Notes: generated by a model from the letters alone, not told the origin. DNA of 64,000 nt from JAQIBY01 sp034658655 (GCA_034658655.1 JAYEFQ010000138.1:1-64000); one strand, 5' to 3'; counted from the first letter of the stretch, positions 38,411 to 48,465 are shown. Made by a program: numbers and translations.

Positions 38411-39592
38411 TTAAATTAACACTTTTAGTTGTGCATCAGGATGCAGAACATCCCGCTTTAATTGTTTCATTTCAATCAAATTCAACCCTGGGCGCTTTCC
38501 AACAGCAATTTCACCAAACTCATTTGACCATCCCAAGGCATTGGCAGCATTATAAGTCGCCATAGCAATTAAATCCTGCAAGCGTAAATCCGGAAATTTT
38601 TCTTGCATAAACTTCATTTCATCAAAAACAGATAAGTTTGGAGCTGATAACAAAGAATCTGTTCCCAAACAAATATTTAACTGATGCTTCATGAGCATAT
38701 GAATCGGAGGAAGAACTCCCGAAATATTATCATTTGAACGTGGGCAAAGCACAAAGCTAAGATTAACTAACTGATTTTCTGCCCATTGCTTTAATCTCAC
38801 AATTTCGTGGTCAGTGATATGAATATTATGAACCAACAAAAGCTGTTTGACATTTTTTAGTATCTCTCCCTGTCCATCAACAAAATCAGGACTAGTAAAA
38901 GCGGGCTGAAACTCGGGGTTTATGTTTCGATAAAATCGACTTAGTGGATTCTCCGAATCGTTTAGACATTTCTCAAACTCACTTTCTCTAAAATGCAAAC
39001 TGCTAAATTCTGGACTATCAAAATACCTTTGAATTACAGAAAGCCCAGCACTGGATATCGCATAAGGTGAATGAAAAGACGGAAAAATGGCCAAGTCTGC
39101 AAAATTTGATTTACAAAGCCGGTAAACATCCGCTTGCTTTACCGCTTGCTCAGCATCTAAAGGAAAAAACTCAAAAAATGTTTTTGACGCTATCCGATTA
39201 TTAGCTCGTTTGGAAGAAAAGCTAAGCGATGAATTTGCAATGTCTGCAAAGGCTTTCGTTCCCTGAAATTGCATTTGCCGTAGCACTTTTTTAATTTCTT
39301 TTTCATCTGGCAAGGCATTTGAGATTCTTAAGTTGATTACATATTTAACAAAATCTAAAATTCCACCTTTTGCCTGATAGCACTTTCGAGGAATTGATAA
39401 TTCAGTATGAGTATGGGCATTAATTAATCCCGGGATAATCATCCCTGAATGATATTCCATACCAGCAATTTCCTGAGATTTAAAATTCTCCTCACTCACA
39501 GAGAGAATTTCACCATCATCTGAAGTAATGATTAACGGATTTTGGATATATTTTGTCCCTGTAAAGGCAATATTTGCAGCAAATTTTCTCAT
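38411..39592 (-). CDS. Amidohydrolase (cytosine-deaminase/aminofutalosine-deaminase-like)
   Basis: A 393-residue TIM-barrel metal hydrolase. The metal motifs are GLINAHTHTELS near residue 57, SLHFRESEFE, LVHNIHITDHE and LGTDSLLSAPN with the catalytic Asp. The C-terminal GEIAVGKRPGLNLIEM is typical of the composite domain. The nearest functional class is deaminases of the ATZ/TRZ type, including aminodeoxyfutalosine deaminase; the substrate is not settled by sequence. It overlaps the preceding gene by 4 nt and ends the MlaE/MlaF operon. Confidence 0.82.
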   Translation of the reverse strand: MRKFAANIAFTGTKYIQNPLIITSDDGEILSVSEENFKSQEIAGMEYHSGMIIPGLINAHTHTELSIPRKCYQAKGGILDFVKYVINLRISNALPDEKEIKKVLRQMQFQGTKAFADIANSSLSFSSKRANNRIASKTFFEFFPLDAEQAVKQADVYRLCKSNFADLAIFPSFHSPYAISSAGLSVIQRYFDSPEFSSLHFRESEFEKCLNDSENPLSRFYRNINPEFQPAFTSPDFVDGQGEILKNVKQLLLVHNIHITDHEIVRLKQWAENQLVNLSFVLCPRSNDNISGVLPPIHMLMKHQLNICLGTDSLLSAPNLSVFDEMKFMQEKFPDLRLQDLIAMATYNAANALGWSNEFGEIAVGKRPGLNLIEMKQLKRDVLHPDAQLKVLI

Positions 39593-40161
39593 GATTTATC
39601 ATTGGAAACATAATTATAATTAATCTGCGTTTCCACATTCGACTTATTTTTTGATTTAGATTGACATGAATCGCACACTTGTTGTCCTGTTTTCATGGGC
39701 TTTCCACAATAAATACAAACCGGTTTTGTAATATTTTTCTCAAAACGCTTCATGTCATTATTTACAAATATTTCAAGTGTCCGCCTAACCATGCCATTCA
39801 CTATTAGTGTCGAAAATCCGTAAAGGACAACAAAAGCAATCGCTCCAATGCCAAGACTTAGCATAATTGAGCCTTGCGCCATGAACAAGCTAGCAAATAG
39901 CACAAGAATAATTGTCAACAACACAGGCATCATATCGATAGAATATTTAAGCTGTGCATCATCATGCTTTAGTGTAACGGCAAAGCTCATAAAGCCAAAC
40001 ACATGATTCAACCTAAAGCGAATTTCATTTCTATCGCTTTCAGTATCATTATATTTTTGTTTAATAAAATCTCTTAAGTGAAAAAAATCTGTTTGTCTAA
40101 ATCGATAATTTGGATGTTCAAGCGCAGAGAATTTTGCAGAAAATTGAAATGGAAACGCCAT
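39589..40161 (-). CDS. Membrane protein with C-terminal zinc ribbon
   Basis: A 190-residue protein with a soluble N-terminal part, two membrane helices (about 78-97 and 101-123) and a C-terminal CIYCG-x9-CDSCQ zinc ribbon. It overlaps the upstream DUF4296 gene by one base and the downstream amidohydrolase by 4, so translation is coupled. Function is unknown. Confidence 0.7.
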   Translation of the reverse strand: MAFPFQFSAKFSALEHPNYRFRQTDFFHLRDFIKQKYNDTESDRNEIRFRLNHVFGFMSFAVTLKHDDAQLKYSIDMMPVLLTIILVLFASLFMAQGSIMLSLGIGAIAFVVLYGFSTLIVNGMVRRTLEIFVNNDMKRFEKNITKPVCIYCGKPMKTGQQVCDSCQSKSKNKSNVETQINYNYVSNDKS

Positions 40162-40535
40162 TAAAAATCCTCCTGAAGTTTCTGAGTTAACTCACCTTGC
40201 TCTTTATTCAAACGTGCAAGTACCTTATCATACACTTCATCCAGCGTGGTAATATCATTTAAGACATAATAACGAATTGTTTCATTAAAATCACCCGCAT
40301 TCCGATTATATTTTGCAAACATTGACTGGTACAGGTTGTATCTGGAATAAACACCTCTAGGGTCAACAACATTCGTGGTCAATGATGCATCAATTAAATG
40401 AATATCATGAAACATCATAACAAGCGTATCCTGAGCAATCATATTTTCGGGTTTCGGTGTTTGATCTGGTTTTGAGCCACATGAGCTAATTATCCCAATC
40501 AAAAACAAAAGGACAGCTATATTAAATAATCTCAT
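40161..40535 (-). CDS. DUF4296 lipoprotein
   Basis: A 124-residue lipoprotein with lipobox GIISSC (Cys at residue 19). The mature part FHDIHLIDASLTTNVVDPRG and YNLYQSMFAKYNRNAGDFNETIRYY carries the pattern I associate with DUF4296, a Bacteroidota family of unknown function. It overlaps mlaF by 4 nt (ATGA). A role next to the MlaEF importer is possible. Confidence 0.75.
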   Translation of the reverse strand: MRLFNIAVLLFLIGIISSCGSKPDQTPKPENMIAQDTLVMMFHDIHLIDASLTTNVVDPRGVYSRYNLYQSMFAKYNRNAGDFNETIRYYVLNDITTLDEVYDKVLARLNKEQGELTQKLQEDF

Positions 40536-41284
40536 TGTCTTTGTTTTAAAAGTTTTGCCATTTCAGATGCAAAAACGAATTCATTAAATGCCTCGCTATC
40601 AGAATTAAACATCTCTTTACTTGTGCCTTCCCACGCTTTAACACCTTTATTAAGAAATAAAATATTTTCACCAATTTGCATGAGTGAATTCATATCATGT
40701 GTATTGATAATTGTTGTAATATTAAATTCTTTGGTAATATCTGAGATTAAGTCATCGATTTTAAGTGAAGTTTTAGGATCCAAGCCTGAATTTGGCTCAT
40801 CACAAAACAAATATTTCGGATTTAATACAATTGCTCTTGCAATGGCAGCCCTTTTTTGCATTCCCCCAGACAATTCACCGGGAAACAAATGATTTGTACC
40901 TTCGATACCAACTCTTTCAAGGCATTGATCAACCCGCATTTGTTTCTCCATTTTACTTTGTTTTCCAAACATATTTAAGGGAAACATTACATTATCCTGA
41001 ATTGTTTCTGATGTAAACAGTGCACTACTTTGAAAAATCATACCAATTTCTTTACGGATTTTCTTTTTCACATTAAAACTCGCCTGACTATAATTTTTAT
41101 CTCCATAAAAAACACTCCCCTCATCCGGTTGATGCAAGCCAACAATACATTTTAGCAATACTGTTTTTCCACTACCACTTTGTCCAATAATAAGATTTGT
41201 TTTACCTTCATAGAATTCAGCAGAAACCTCGTGCAATATTTTCACGCCGGAAAATGATTTTATTATATTTTCAATTCTTATCAT
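40532..41284 (-). CDS. mlaF: MlaF-type ABC transporter ATPase
   Basis: A 250-residue ATPase of the Mla/Mce lipid-transport ABC system. Walker A is GQSGSGKTVLL, the signature is LSGGMQKRAA, Walker B is YLFCDEPNSGLDP, and the switch His is in INTHDMNS. It pairs with the MlaE permease whose gene overlaps it by 4 nt. It would move phospholipids between the inner and outer membranes, keeping outer-membrane asymmetry. No MlaD/Mce-domain gene is adjacent here. Confidence 0.9.
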   Translation of the reverse strand: MIRIENIIKSFSGVKILHEVSAEFYEGKTNLIIGQSGSGKTVLLKCIVGLHQPDEGSVFYGDKNYSQASFNVKKKIRKEIGMIFQSSALFTSETIQDNVMFPLNMFGKQSKMEKQMRVDQCLERVGIEGTNHLFPGELSGGMQKRAAIARAIVLNPKYLFCDEPNSGLDPKTSLKIDDLISDITKEFNITTIINTHDMNSLMQIGENILFLNKGVKAWEGTSKEMFNSDSEAFNEFVFASEMAKLLKQRQ

Positions 41285-42021
41285 GTCAACATCAATTCAG
41301 TAATCACTAAATCCATCACTAAAATTGCAATAATACTATAAACCACCGCTTTAGTACTGCTCTTTCCAACTTCAAGTGCGCCGCCACTCGTATAGTATCC
41401 ATGATATGAAGACACCGTGGTAATAATAAAGGCATAGACTATCATTTTCACCATTGTATAAAATATATAGTATGGATTAAAAAACAAGCGCAATCCATCA
41501 AGGTAATCATATAAAGTAACGACATCCGTCAACACAGAAACCGCTATTCCACCTGCAATACCAAGCATTATGGAAATAAGGGTAAGTATGGGAAAGAAAA
41601 TAAGTGCAGCAATTATTTTTGGCAAAATAAGATGGGTTGCTGAATTAACTCCCATAATTTCAAGTGCATCAATTTGTTCAGTAATGCGCATTGTACCAAT
41701 TTCAGATGCGATATTTGAACCGACTTTCCCAGCTAATATCAAGCAAATAATTGTGGATGCAAATTCTAGAATCATTGTATCCCTGACAGTTAAACCAATC
41801 AAATAATTAGGGATCAAAGGATGTATAAAGTTTATCCCAGCTTGTAATGATAAAACAGCGCCCATAAATACGGAAACAATTGCAATAATACCTAGAGAAT
41901 TCATCCCAATAATTTCAATTTCCTTAAACACTTGTTTCAAAAACATACGGAATCGTTCAGGACGGGAAAAGACTTTCCCCATTAATGAAATATATTGTCC
42001 TATGTTAATAAAAAGCTTCAT
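41281..42021 (-). CDS. mlaE: MlaE-type ABC transporter permease
   Basis: A 246-residue MlaE/YrbE-family permease. An N-terminal interface helix is followed by about five membrane helices with the conserved ILAGKVGSNIASEIGTMRITEQIDALEIMGVN segment characteristic of the family. It is first in a five-gene run with overlapping ends (mlaE, mlaF, DUF4296 lipoprotein, zinc-ribbon membrane protein, amidohydrolase), divergent from the guanylyltransferase. Confidence 0.9.
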   Translation of the reverse strand: MKLFINIGQYISLMGKVFSRPERFRMFLKQVFKEIEIIGMNSLGIIAIVSVFMGAVLSLQAGINFIHPLIPNYLIGLTVRDTMILEFASTIICLILAGKVGSNIASEIGTMRITEQIDALEIMGVNSATHLILPKIIAALIFFPILTLISIMLGIAGGIAVSVLTDVVTLYDYLDGLRLFFNPYYIFYTMVKMIVYAFIITTVSSYHGYYTSGGALEVGKSSTKAVVYSIIAILVMDLVITELMLT

Positions 42022-42149
42022 TTCAAATAATATACAATTGTCAACAAAACAAATTTACAATTTTTACAATTCAAAGCGAAAATAAAAGCATATTATTTTA
42101 TTCCTCGAGAAATTTTTATTATTTTACTATCCTAAAGAAAATACAAAAT

Positions 42150-43220
42150 ATGAAAAAATCAAATTACTGTGTCATCATGGCAGGAGGTATTGGGAGCCGC
42201 TTTTGGCCAATAAGCACAACAGAAAAGCCCAAACAATTCTTAGACATTCTTGGTGTTGGACACTCTCTGCTGCAGCTCACTTTTAATCGATTTAATGATT
42301 TGTTTCCTACAGAAAACATTTATGTTGTCACTAGCCAAGCCTATCAATCGCTTGTGGCAGAACAGCTACCTAGCATACCTAATGAGAACATTTTAGCTGA
42401 ACCAATGCGTAGAAACACTGCACCATGCATAAGTTACGCAACGTGTAAAATTAAGAGTAAAACACCATATGCTAACATTGTAGTTACACCGGCAGATCAT
42501 TTAATAATCGATGAAGATGCTTTTAGGCGAAACATTAAATCTGGGTTGCAATTTGTGCAAAACAATGATGCTCTGCTAACAATCGGTATTAAGCCTAATC
42601 GTCCTGATACTGGGTATGGTTATATTCAGATAGATGAAGCAAAATCAAAAGATGACACCTTTAAGCGAGTAAAAACCTTCACAGAAAAACCAAATCTTGA
42701 ACTCGCACATTTTTTCTTAGAAAGCGGAGAGTTTCATTGGAATGCAGGGATTTTCATGTGGTCACTTAAGAGTATAGAAAAGGCATTAACAACCCACTTA
42801 CCCGAAGTTCATAATCTATTTTTAGAAGGAGAGTCATTGTTTGGAACCGAGGAAGAACGTCCATTTATTCAAAAAGTTTACTCTGAATGCAAAACTATTT
42901 CGATTGATTACGGCGTAATGGAGCGGGCGAAGAATGTATTTACCCTATGTGCTGAATTTGGCTGGTCAGACTTAGGGACGTGGAAGAGCTTATATGAAAA
43001 TAGCACGAAAGATGAAGCAAAAAATGTACTTTTCAATGAAGAAAAAATGATTGTTGAAAATGCATATGAAAACATTATTCGTTTACCGAAAAATAAACTT
43101 GCGATAATTAAAGATTTAGAAGGTTATATTGTTGTTGATTCAGGGGATGCGCTATTAATAAGCAAAACTAAAAATGAGCAAGAACTCAAAAAAAGCTTAA
43201 ATAAACTCACACAAAATTAA
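42150..43220 (+). CDS. Mannose-1-phosphate guanylyltransferase
   Basis: A 356-residue nucleotidyltransferase making GDP-mannose from mannose-1-phosphate and GTP, feeding fucose and mannose-containing glycans. The signature loop VIMAGGIGSRFWPIST precedes EKPKQF. The domain continues through VVTPADHLI, the EKPNLELA and FHWNAGIFMW sugar-binding region and FGWSDLGTWKSLYE. It lacks the C-terminal phosphomannose isomerase half seen in longer ManC proteins, as is usual in Bacteroidota. It is monocistronic, with a terminator shared with the converging gldN. Confidence 0.92.
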   Translation: MKKSNYCVIMAGGIGSRFWPISTTEKPKQFLDILGVGHSLLQLTFNRFNDLFPTENIYVVTSQAYQSLVAEQLPSIPNENILAEPMRRNTAPCISYATCKIKSKTPYANIVVTPADHLIIDEDAFRRNIKSGLQFVQNNDALLTIGIKPNRPDTGYGYIQIDEAKSKDDTFKRVKTFTEKPNLELAHFFLESGEFHWNAGIFMWSLKSIEKALTTHLPEVHNLFLEGESLFGTEEERPFIQKVYSECKTISIDYGVMERAKNVFTLCAEFGWSDLGTWKSLYENSTKDEAKNVLFNEEKMIVENAYENIIRLPKNKLAIIKDLEGYIVVDSGDALLISKTKNEQELKKSLNKLTQN

Positions 43221-43258
43221 TTTGGTATCAAACGACAAACAGGAGAATAATACCAAAC

Positions 43259-43290
43259 AAAAAAAGGCTGTCCTTGGACAGCCTTTTTTT
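43259..43290. terminator. Bidirectional terminator between guanylyltransferase and gldN
   Basis: AAAAAAAGGCTGTCC and GGACAGCCTTTTTTT form a 15-bp stem with a minimal TT turn, followed by T runs on both strands. It serves the plus-strand guanylyltransferase and the minus-strand porP-gldKLMN operon. Confidence 0.9.
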
Positions 43291-43310
43291 TATATTTTTA
43301 AAACAAAACA

Positions 43311-44225
43311 TTAATACTCCCAAAGATCATGTTCATAATTGAACAGTTCCGTTTCGATTTTTTTTCCTTCATGCATTGCATCAATACCGAGCAAATAATC
43401 TCTGATAAAACGGTTGTCATACACGTTACTTTCAGAAATTAAATATGACTCGAACCGACGTTGAGCAAAAAGATCATCAAAAGTTCTTCTTTCAGAATCA
43501 TTATGTACATTGAACACTTCGTATCGAGCCAATAATGGTCTATACTGAGGGAAAGGTACCCAAAACAAACGCTGAGTTTCAATTTCTTCAACTCCATTTT
43601 TCTCAATAATAAATTTAGCTATTGGCGCAATCGCAATAATTCTAACATCCATTACAGAACGCTGATTATCAAACACCCATTCTTCCCATAGGAGATATGA
43701 TTTAACATCCCGAAGAGCAATTTTCCTATCAACTGTTTCCCATTCACGCACACCAGTTTCTTGGTCAAGAATTTGAATATCCTCCTGATAAGTCAACACC
43801 TGAAGTCTTGCTGCAGAGTCTTCCGGTGGAATTGGTCTTTTATACCAATTATTAAAATCATTCGGATCAAATTTAAAGACCATTTGACGTTGTACTTCAG
43901 CTTGATTAAGAATCCCGATATGGAACAACAGATGAATTAAGCTCACACGAGAGCGTTCAGGTTGTTGTCCTCCCGGATAATCAATTGGGCGAATAGGAAA
44001 ATACAGTGGATGATTAATTTTCTCATCCAAATCAATCTTGCGCAAAACGCGTTTGGAATACATCGCATCCGCTTCACGAATTCCTTGATAAGCAACCTTT
44101 TCACGTTTAGGAATATGCTCTCTTGCATATGCCCCATCGATTACACTCTCTTGAGCTTGGGTTTTAAGCCCAAATCCGCTCATGAGGATTAGGATTGTCA
44201 GGATAAAAATACTTTGTTTTTTCAT
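43311..44225 (-). CDS. gldN: Type IX secretion/gliding protein GldN (PorN)
   Basis: A 304-residue periplasmic protein with a signal peptide ending in KTQAQ. The conserved GldN body has HPLYFPIRP, VREWETVDRKIALRDVKSYLLWEEWVFDNQRS and IIAIAPIAKFI. GldN forms the periplasmic ring with GldK that couples the GldL/GldM motor to the outer-membrane translocon. It lies 2 nt after gldM and is the last gene before a strong terminator. Confidence 0.92.
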   Translation of the reverse strand: MKKQSIFILTILILMSGFGLKTQAQESVIDGAYAREHIPKREKVAYQGIREADAMYSKRVLRKIDLDEKINHPLYFPIRPIDYPGGQQPERSRVSLIHLLFHIGILNQAEVQRQMVFKFDPNDFNNWYKRPIPPEDSAARLQVLTYQEDIQILDQETGVREWETVDRKIALRDVKSYLLWEEWVFDNQRSVMDVRIIAIAPIAKFIIEKNGVEEIETQRLFWVPFPQYRPLLARYEVFNVHNDSERRTFDDLFAQRRFESYLISESNVYDNRFIRDYLLGIDAMHEGKKIETELFNYEHDLWEY

Positions 44226-44227
44226 AA

Positions 44228-45877
44228 CTATCTAAGTTCTAATGAAACAGGAGCTGTTTGGAATGTTCCTGATGGACCTTTTACTTGAATAGACTCAAAA
44301 CTCACACGAGTTCCACGGCCTAAACCTTGCAAAGCACTTCTCGCGTCCGCATTCAGTTGATTTCCATAAACAGTAATACTATTTGTTTGACCACGTACTT
44401 TATAAGTAAAACGGAAGCTTAACACATCAAATTTCACTTTAAATGGAAAAAATTGATCCCCGAGGTCAGCCATAAGTTTTCCAGTCATAACATCATTTTT
44501 ATGTACACGACCTTCGCTTTTTGTACCATTAAGTTTCGCAGGAGGAACAGGAACATTCAACACACGGAATTTTTTACTTCCAAGTGATTTTGTTCCGGCA
44601 TCCGTTTCTACAGAAACAGAAATTGTAACTTGACGAGTTGAAGGACTAGTAATTCGTGCGACATAAGAACCACCACGAGGAACTAATGAACCTCCGCCAC
44701 TCATATATGCTCTTACTTTCTCTTTCGGATAACCAGATACAGAAACCTCTACAGGATTTTGAATACCCCGATAGAATACATTCACACCAGAAGGTGAAAT
44801 TGCAAAGCCAGTTTCTCCAATCATATATTCATTAATGAAAGGCAATAATTTCTCACCTTGCTTTGTTTTCCAAGAAATCAAGCCACCAAAACTATGAGTT
44901 CCGATATTTTGCGCATTTTCAATAGAGTAAATACCTTTTCCATCAACAATTGGCAAGGTATCATAATCATTACCCATGTTTCCACGCATTTTATAGGATA
45001 CTTTTCCATCCTCTTTTATGGTGTCATAAAATGGGAAATTATTACTGTAATAAATCGTAGGTTTCATGGATGTATCACGTGCACCAATAAAAACTTGAGC
45101 TTCGTAAGATCCTCCTTTAACGATATAACTCGCACTGGAACTTACCAAAGCTTCAACATTTGTAATGGTAATCAAATCCTCATCCACACCAGTAATCATA
45201 CGCTCTACAATATCTGCCTCAGCATTACGAATATCGGTTTGCAGTTTTGTCATCATTGTAATAGAACCAACAAGTGGCATGTGTGCAAACAATCTTTCCT
45301 GCCAAGTATTTTTGTGATCCGGATCTGAAAAGTCATCCTCAGTAGCCAAACTATGGCTTATGCTTACATAAATCGGACGCGAGGTATCTCTAATATGTTC
45401 AAGCATAAATTCACGATATTCATCTATCCATGCTTCCAAACTATCACCTTTCATAGGTCCGCCATCACCAATCATAAGCTCAGGTGCAGCATTCAAGTTA
45501 TCTTTTTTCTCAATATCATGAACTGATATTGGATTTTGGGGGTCATAAGGCATACCATCACCTTTCGCTATAATTTCTTGCTTATAACGTTCAATTCCCT
45601 TAATAAGCTTATTAGTTTTGCCCTTCACAACAAGAGCTTCTTTAAAAATCGGTTCATATTTTTCGGGTTGCTGAGCATTTAATGCCCCCAGCTTGGCATA
45701 TAATCCCTCTGTCTTGTTGTAAAAACTTTCCGTTGTTACTTCAAGGCTGTCATTTACAAGGACAAAAGCATTGATAATCTCTCCTGACACATTTAACGCT
45801 AGTAGTGCCGTATAAAAGAGATACATCATTCCAATCATCTTTTGCCGAGGGGTTTCTGGACAATTCCCACCTGTCAT
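44228..45877 (-). CDS. gldM: Type IX secretion/gliding motor protein GldM (PorM)
   Basis: A 549-residue motor subunit with one N-terminal membrane helix (about 14-35, IGMMYLFYTALLALNVSGEII) preceded by the arginine in TPRQKMIG. In characterised GldM this arginine contacts the GldL glutamate. The long periplasmic part has helical then beta domains, ending in the GldM C-terminal domain (TFQTAPVSLELR). It converts the proton-motive force into movement of the translocon and adhesins. It lies 34 nt after gldL. Confidence 0.93.
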   Translation of the reverse strand: MTGGNCPETPRQKMIGMMYLFYTALLALNVSGEIINAFVLVNDSLEVTTESFYNKTEGLYAKLGALNAQQPEKYEPIFKEALVVKGKTNKLIKGIERYKQEIIAKGDGMPYDPQNPISVHDIEKKDNLNAAPELMIGDGGPMKGDSLEAWIDEYREFMLEHIRDTSRPIYVSISHSLATEDDFSDPDHKNTWQERLFAHMPLVGSITMMTKLQTDIRNAEADIVERMITGVDEDLITITNVEALVSSSASYIVKGGSYEAQVFIGARDTSMKPTIYYSNNFPFYDTIKEDGKVSYKMRGNMGNDYDTLPIVDGKGIYSIENAQNIGTHSFGGLISWKTKQGEKLLPFINEYMIGETGFAISPSGVNVFYRGIQNPVEVSVSGYPKEKVRAYMSGGGSLVPRGGSYVARITSPSTRQVTISVSVETDAGTKSLGSKKFRVLNVPVPPAKLNGTKSEGRVHKNDVMTGKLMADLGDQFFPFKVKFDVLSFRFTYKVRGQTNSITVYGNQLNADARSALQGLGRGTRVSFESIQVKGPSGTFQTAPVSLELR

Positions 45878-45911
45878 AATTCAAATCTTTAAATTGTTAA
45901 CATTCAATGAA

Positions 45912-46838
45912 TTAATCTTGCTTCACATTCATAGCAGACAACATATTACCGTAAACGGAATTCATTGCAGCCAGATTGTTACCAAGTTTAGATACTTCTT
46001 CTCGGAAGCGTTTAGTATCTTCAACAGTGTTATGCAAGTCGCTCATCACCTCACCAAGTCCACCATAGAGATCTTTTGTTTTTTCAAGATGCTCGTTAGT
46101 TCCTTGCAATTGAAGTTCATAAGCAGCATTGAGTGCTGTCAAATTTTTGGTCATGCTTTCTAATTGCTCACCATATGAATTTGTATTTCCAGATGTTTTT
46201 TCAAACTCTTCGTTCATTGATCGCGTTAATTTATTATAAGCAGTAGCCAATTCATTTCCTGATTTTCCAACAACTTCAGCAGAATCACCGTAGGTAGTTG
46301 CCAAATTATCAGCAGATTGATTCAGTTTTGAAGCTGAATTTCCATATGCATCAGCAAATTCATTTACTTTATCTGAAGCTTTTTCAAAGTTTGCCACATA
46401 ATTATTTGTTGCCGCTGTAGCACTAGAGACATCAGACAATTTTTCAGCAGTTTGGCTCATGTTTTGTAATCCATGTCCAAGTTTTTCAAAGAGTTCAGGT
46501 GAAATTTCTGCAGATTCAATCATTGCATCAAAACGCTCAAGAGCAGTTTTTTTAGATGCAACCGCAGAAGCTTTATCGTCAATATTAATCGACTCATCAA
46601 TTCCGGCAAGTTCAGGATAAACTAAACTCCAATCGTACTCTTCATGTGGTGGTTCAAACGCAGAGATAGCAAAAATTACTGCCTCAGTTAACAAACCTAC
46701 CATAAGCATAATACTTGCACCCGGCAAATGCTCAATTTTAAACAATGCCCCAACAAGAACAACAGATGCTCCCATACCATAAATGAAGCCAATTGCTTTT
46801 TTGTACTTGGTACTCCTAACTAATTCTGAAAATTTCAT
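45912..46838 (-). CDS. gldL: Type IX secretion/gliding motor protein GldL (PorL)
   Basis: A 308-residue inner-membrane stator. Two N-terminal membrane helices (about 16-33 and 40-61) hold the conserved proton-path glutamate at residue 52 (GLLTEAVIFAISAF), followed by FEPP. The long cytoplasmic tail is rich in coiled-coil-like repeats (KASDKVNEFADAYGNSASKL, SADNLATTYGDSAEVV). It forms the GldL5-GldM2 type motor. It lies 33 nt after gldK. Confidence 0.93.
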   Translation of the reverse strand: MKFSELVRSTKYKKAIGFIYGMGASVVLVGALFKIEHLPGASIMLMVGLLTEAVIFAISAFEPPHEEYDWSLVYPELAGIDESINIDDKASAVASKKTALERFDAMIESAEISPELFEKLGHGLQNMSQTAEKLSDVSSATAATNNYVANFEKASDKVNEFADAYGNSASKLNQSADNLATTYGDSAEVVGKSGNELATAYNKLTRSMNEEFEKTSGNTNSYGEQLESMTKNLTALNAAYELQLQGTNEHLEKTKDLYGGLGEVMSDLHNTVEDTKRFREEVSKLGNNLAAMNSVYGNMLSAMNVKQD

Positions 46839-46871
46839 AATTGCGATGTTTTTGTGTTAATCCTTAGTTAA

Positions 46872-48431
46872 TTAATAAACCTGTGAATATGAAGTGCCAT
46901 CAGCACGATGACGACCTAAATACGTTCTAACATTACGGAACCCGATATATGATTTGGCAGAATCTTGATATTCATAGGTACGAGTACCATTCTGCATGTA
47001 ATATGCTACATCTTTCCAGCTACCACCACGTACTACTTTACGTTTCATTACCGGAGGATCATCGGGATGTGCATAATATTGATAATCAGGGTTCAAATCA
47101 TGAGTATATCGATACGCCGCTGGTTCGAATGCATTTCTCGTCCATTCGGAAACATTTCCAGCCATATCATATAAACCATACTCATTGGGGTCATATGTAC
47201 CAACCATTAATGTTTGGACACCACCATCATCGTAGTAATTTCCTCTCATTGGTTTAAAATTGGCAATAAAACAACCACTATAATTTCTTGTATATAATCC
47301 ACCCCAAGGGTACATTTGTAAATCTAAACCACCACGTGCAGCATATTCCCACTCTGATTCAGTTGGAAGTCGATATTCATTCAGGTAAAAGTCACGACTC
47401 TCGCGTTGATAAGCATTTTTCAACATTGAGCGCCATTTTGAGAATGCCACTGCTTGTTTCCAATTAACTCCAACCACAGGATAATAATCGTAAGCCGGAT
47501 GCCAAAAATACATTTTAGTCATTGGCTCATTATAAGAATAAGTAAATTCGCTCATCCAACATAATGTATCGGGATAAACGGGAACTCTTTCATGCATAAT
47601 AAAAGAGAATTGATCAACCACATCACGGTCTTCAAAATCTTCCCATTCACGGCGACGTTTCAATTCTTCGCGGTCTTTAATTGTTCCTTCGTACTCTTCA
47701 GTTTCAGCATTCCAGTGACGTCCTATCCGTATGCCGGCATCAGCTTCTCTATCAAAAGTACGTTGTACATCTTGTTCTACCTGTCTTCCATCTTTACGGA
47801 ATGCATGCTTTTTAGCAGCTTGCTTTAAATCCACCCAATAATATTCAAAATATAGTGAATTCGAATTTAAGTCGATTCGACGCATATAATGAAAAACTTT
47901 TGGTGGAGGTTTAAGATACAAGTTAGAATTTTCAAGCAAAACAGCTTTGATTTCAGGATCTTGTAAATCAACACGGGCTTGCCAATCTAGCAAACGATAC
48001 CCATCAAAGTTATATGAATCATACCCAATAGCCTCTAAAACTAACGCTTGAGGATCATCATCTGGAATTGCTCGGAAGAAATCTCTACCTTCTGAATCAT
48101 AATTTTCAGGCGGATATTCAGCCAGCACAGTCAACGCAAGGGAATCGCGCACCCAATTAACAAATTGACGATACTCAGCATTTGTAATTTCTGTTTCATC
48201 CATCCAAAACCCCTGAATAGTAACTGTTTTAGAGGTAGCAGTCATTGCATTTGGCACATCTTGATCACTTGGACCCATATTAAAGGATCCCGGTGGGACA
48301 AACAACATGCCATAAGGATCTGGTGTGTACCACTGTCTTCTGGATACTCCAACAAGATCACCACTGCCATAATATCCGCAACTCGAAAGAACTACGGCGA
48401 GAATGAATCCTATGAACATTAATTTCTTCAT
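46872..48431 (-). CDS. gldK: Type IX secretion/gliding lipoprotein GldK (PorK)
   Basis: A 519-residue outer-membrane-anchored lipoprotein with lipobox VVLSSC (Cys at 18). It carries a formylglycine-generating-enzyme/sulfatase-modifying fold: VPPGSFNMGPSDQD at the front, GVNWKQAVAFSKWRSM, RLPTESEWEYAARGG and GNVSEWTRNAFEP, then VRGGSWKD. It serves as a structural ring component with GldN, not as an enzyme. It lies 34 nt after porP. Confidence 0.93.
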   Translation of the reverse strand: MKKLMFIGFILAVVLSSCGYYGSGDLVGVSRRQWYTPDPYGMLFVPPGSFNMGPSDQDVPNAMTATSKTVTIQGFWMDETEITNAEYRQFVNWVRDSLALTVLAEYPPENYDSEGRDFFRAIPDDDPQALVLEAIGYDSYNFDGYRLLDWQARVDLQDPEIKAVLLENSNLYLKPPPKVFHYMRRIDLNSNSLYFEYYWVDLKQAAKKHAFRKDGRQVEQDVQRTFDREADAGIRIGRHWNAETEEYEGTIKDREELKRRREWEDFEDRDVVDQFSFIMHERVPVYPDTLCWMSEFTYSYNEPMTKMYFWHPAYDYYPVVGVNWKQAVAFSKWRSMLKNAYQRESRDFYLNEYRLPTESEWEYAARGGLDLQMYPWGGLYTRNYSGCFIANFKPMRGNYYDDGGVQTLMVGTYDPNEYGLYDMAGNVSEWTRNAFEPAAYRYTHDLNPDYQYYAHPDDPPVMKRKVVRGGSWKDVAYYMQNGTRTYEYQDSAKSYIGFRNVRTYLGRHRADGTSYSQVY

Positions 48432-48465
48432 AATATATGGTATTAGTAAGCGCTAATTTAAAAAT

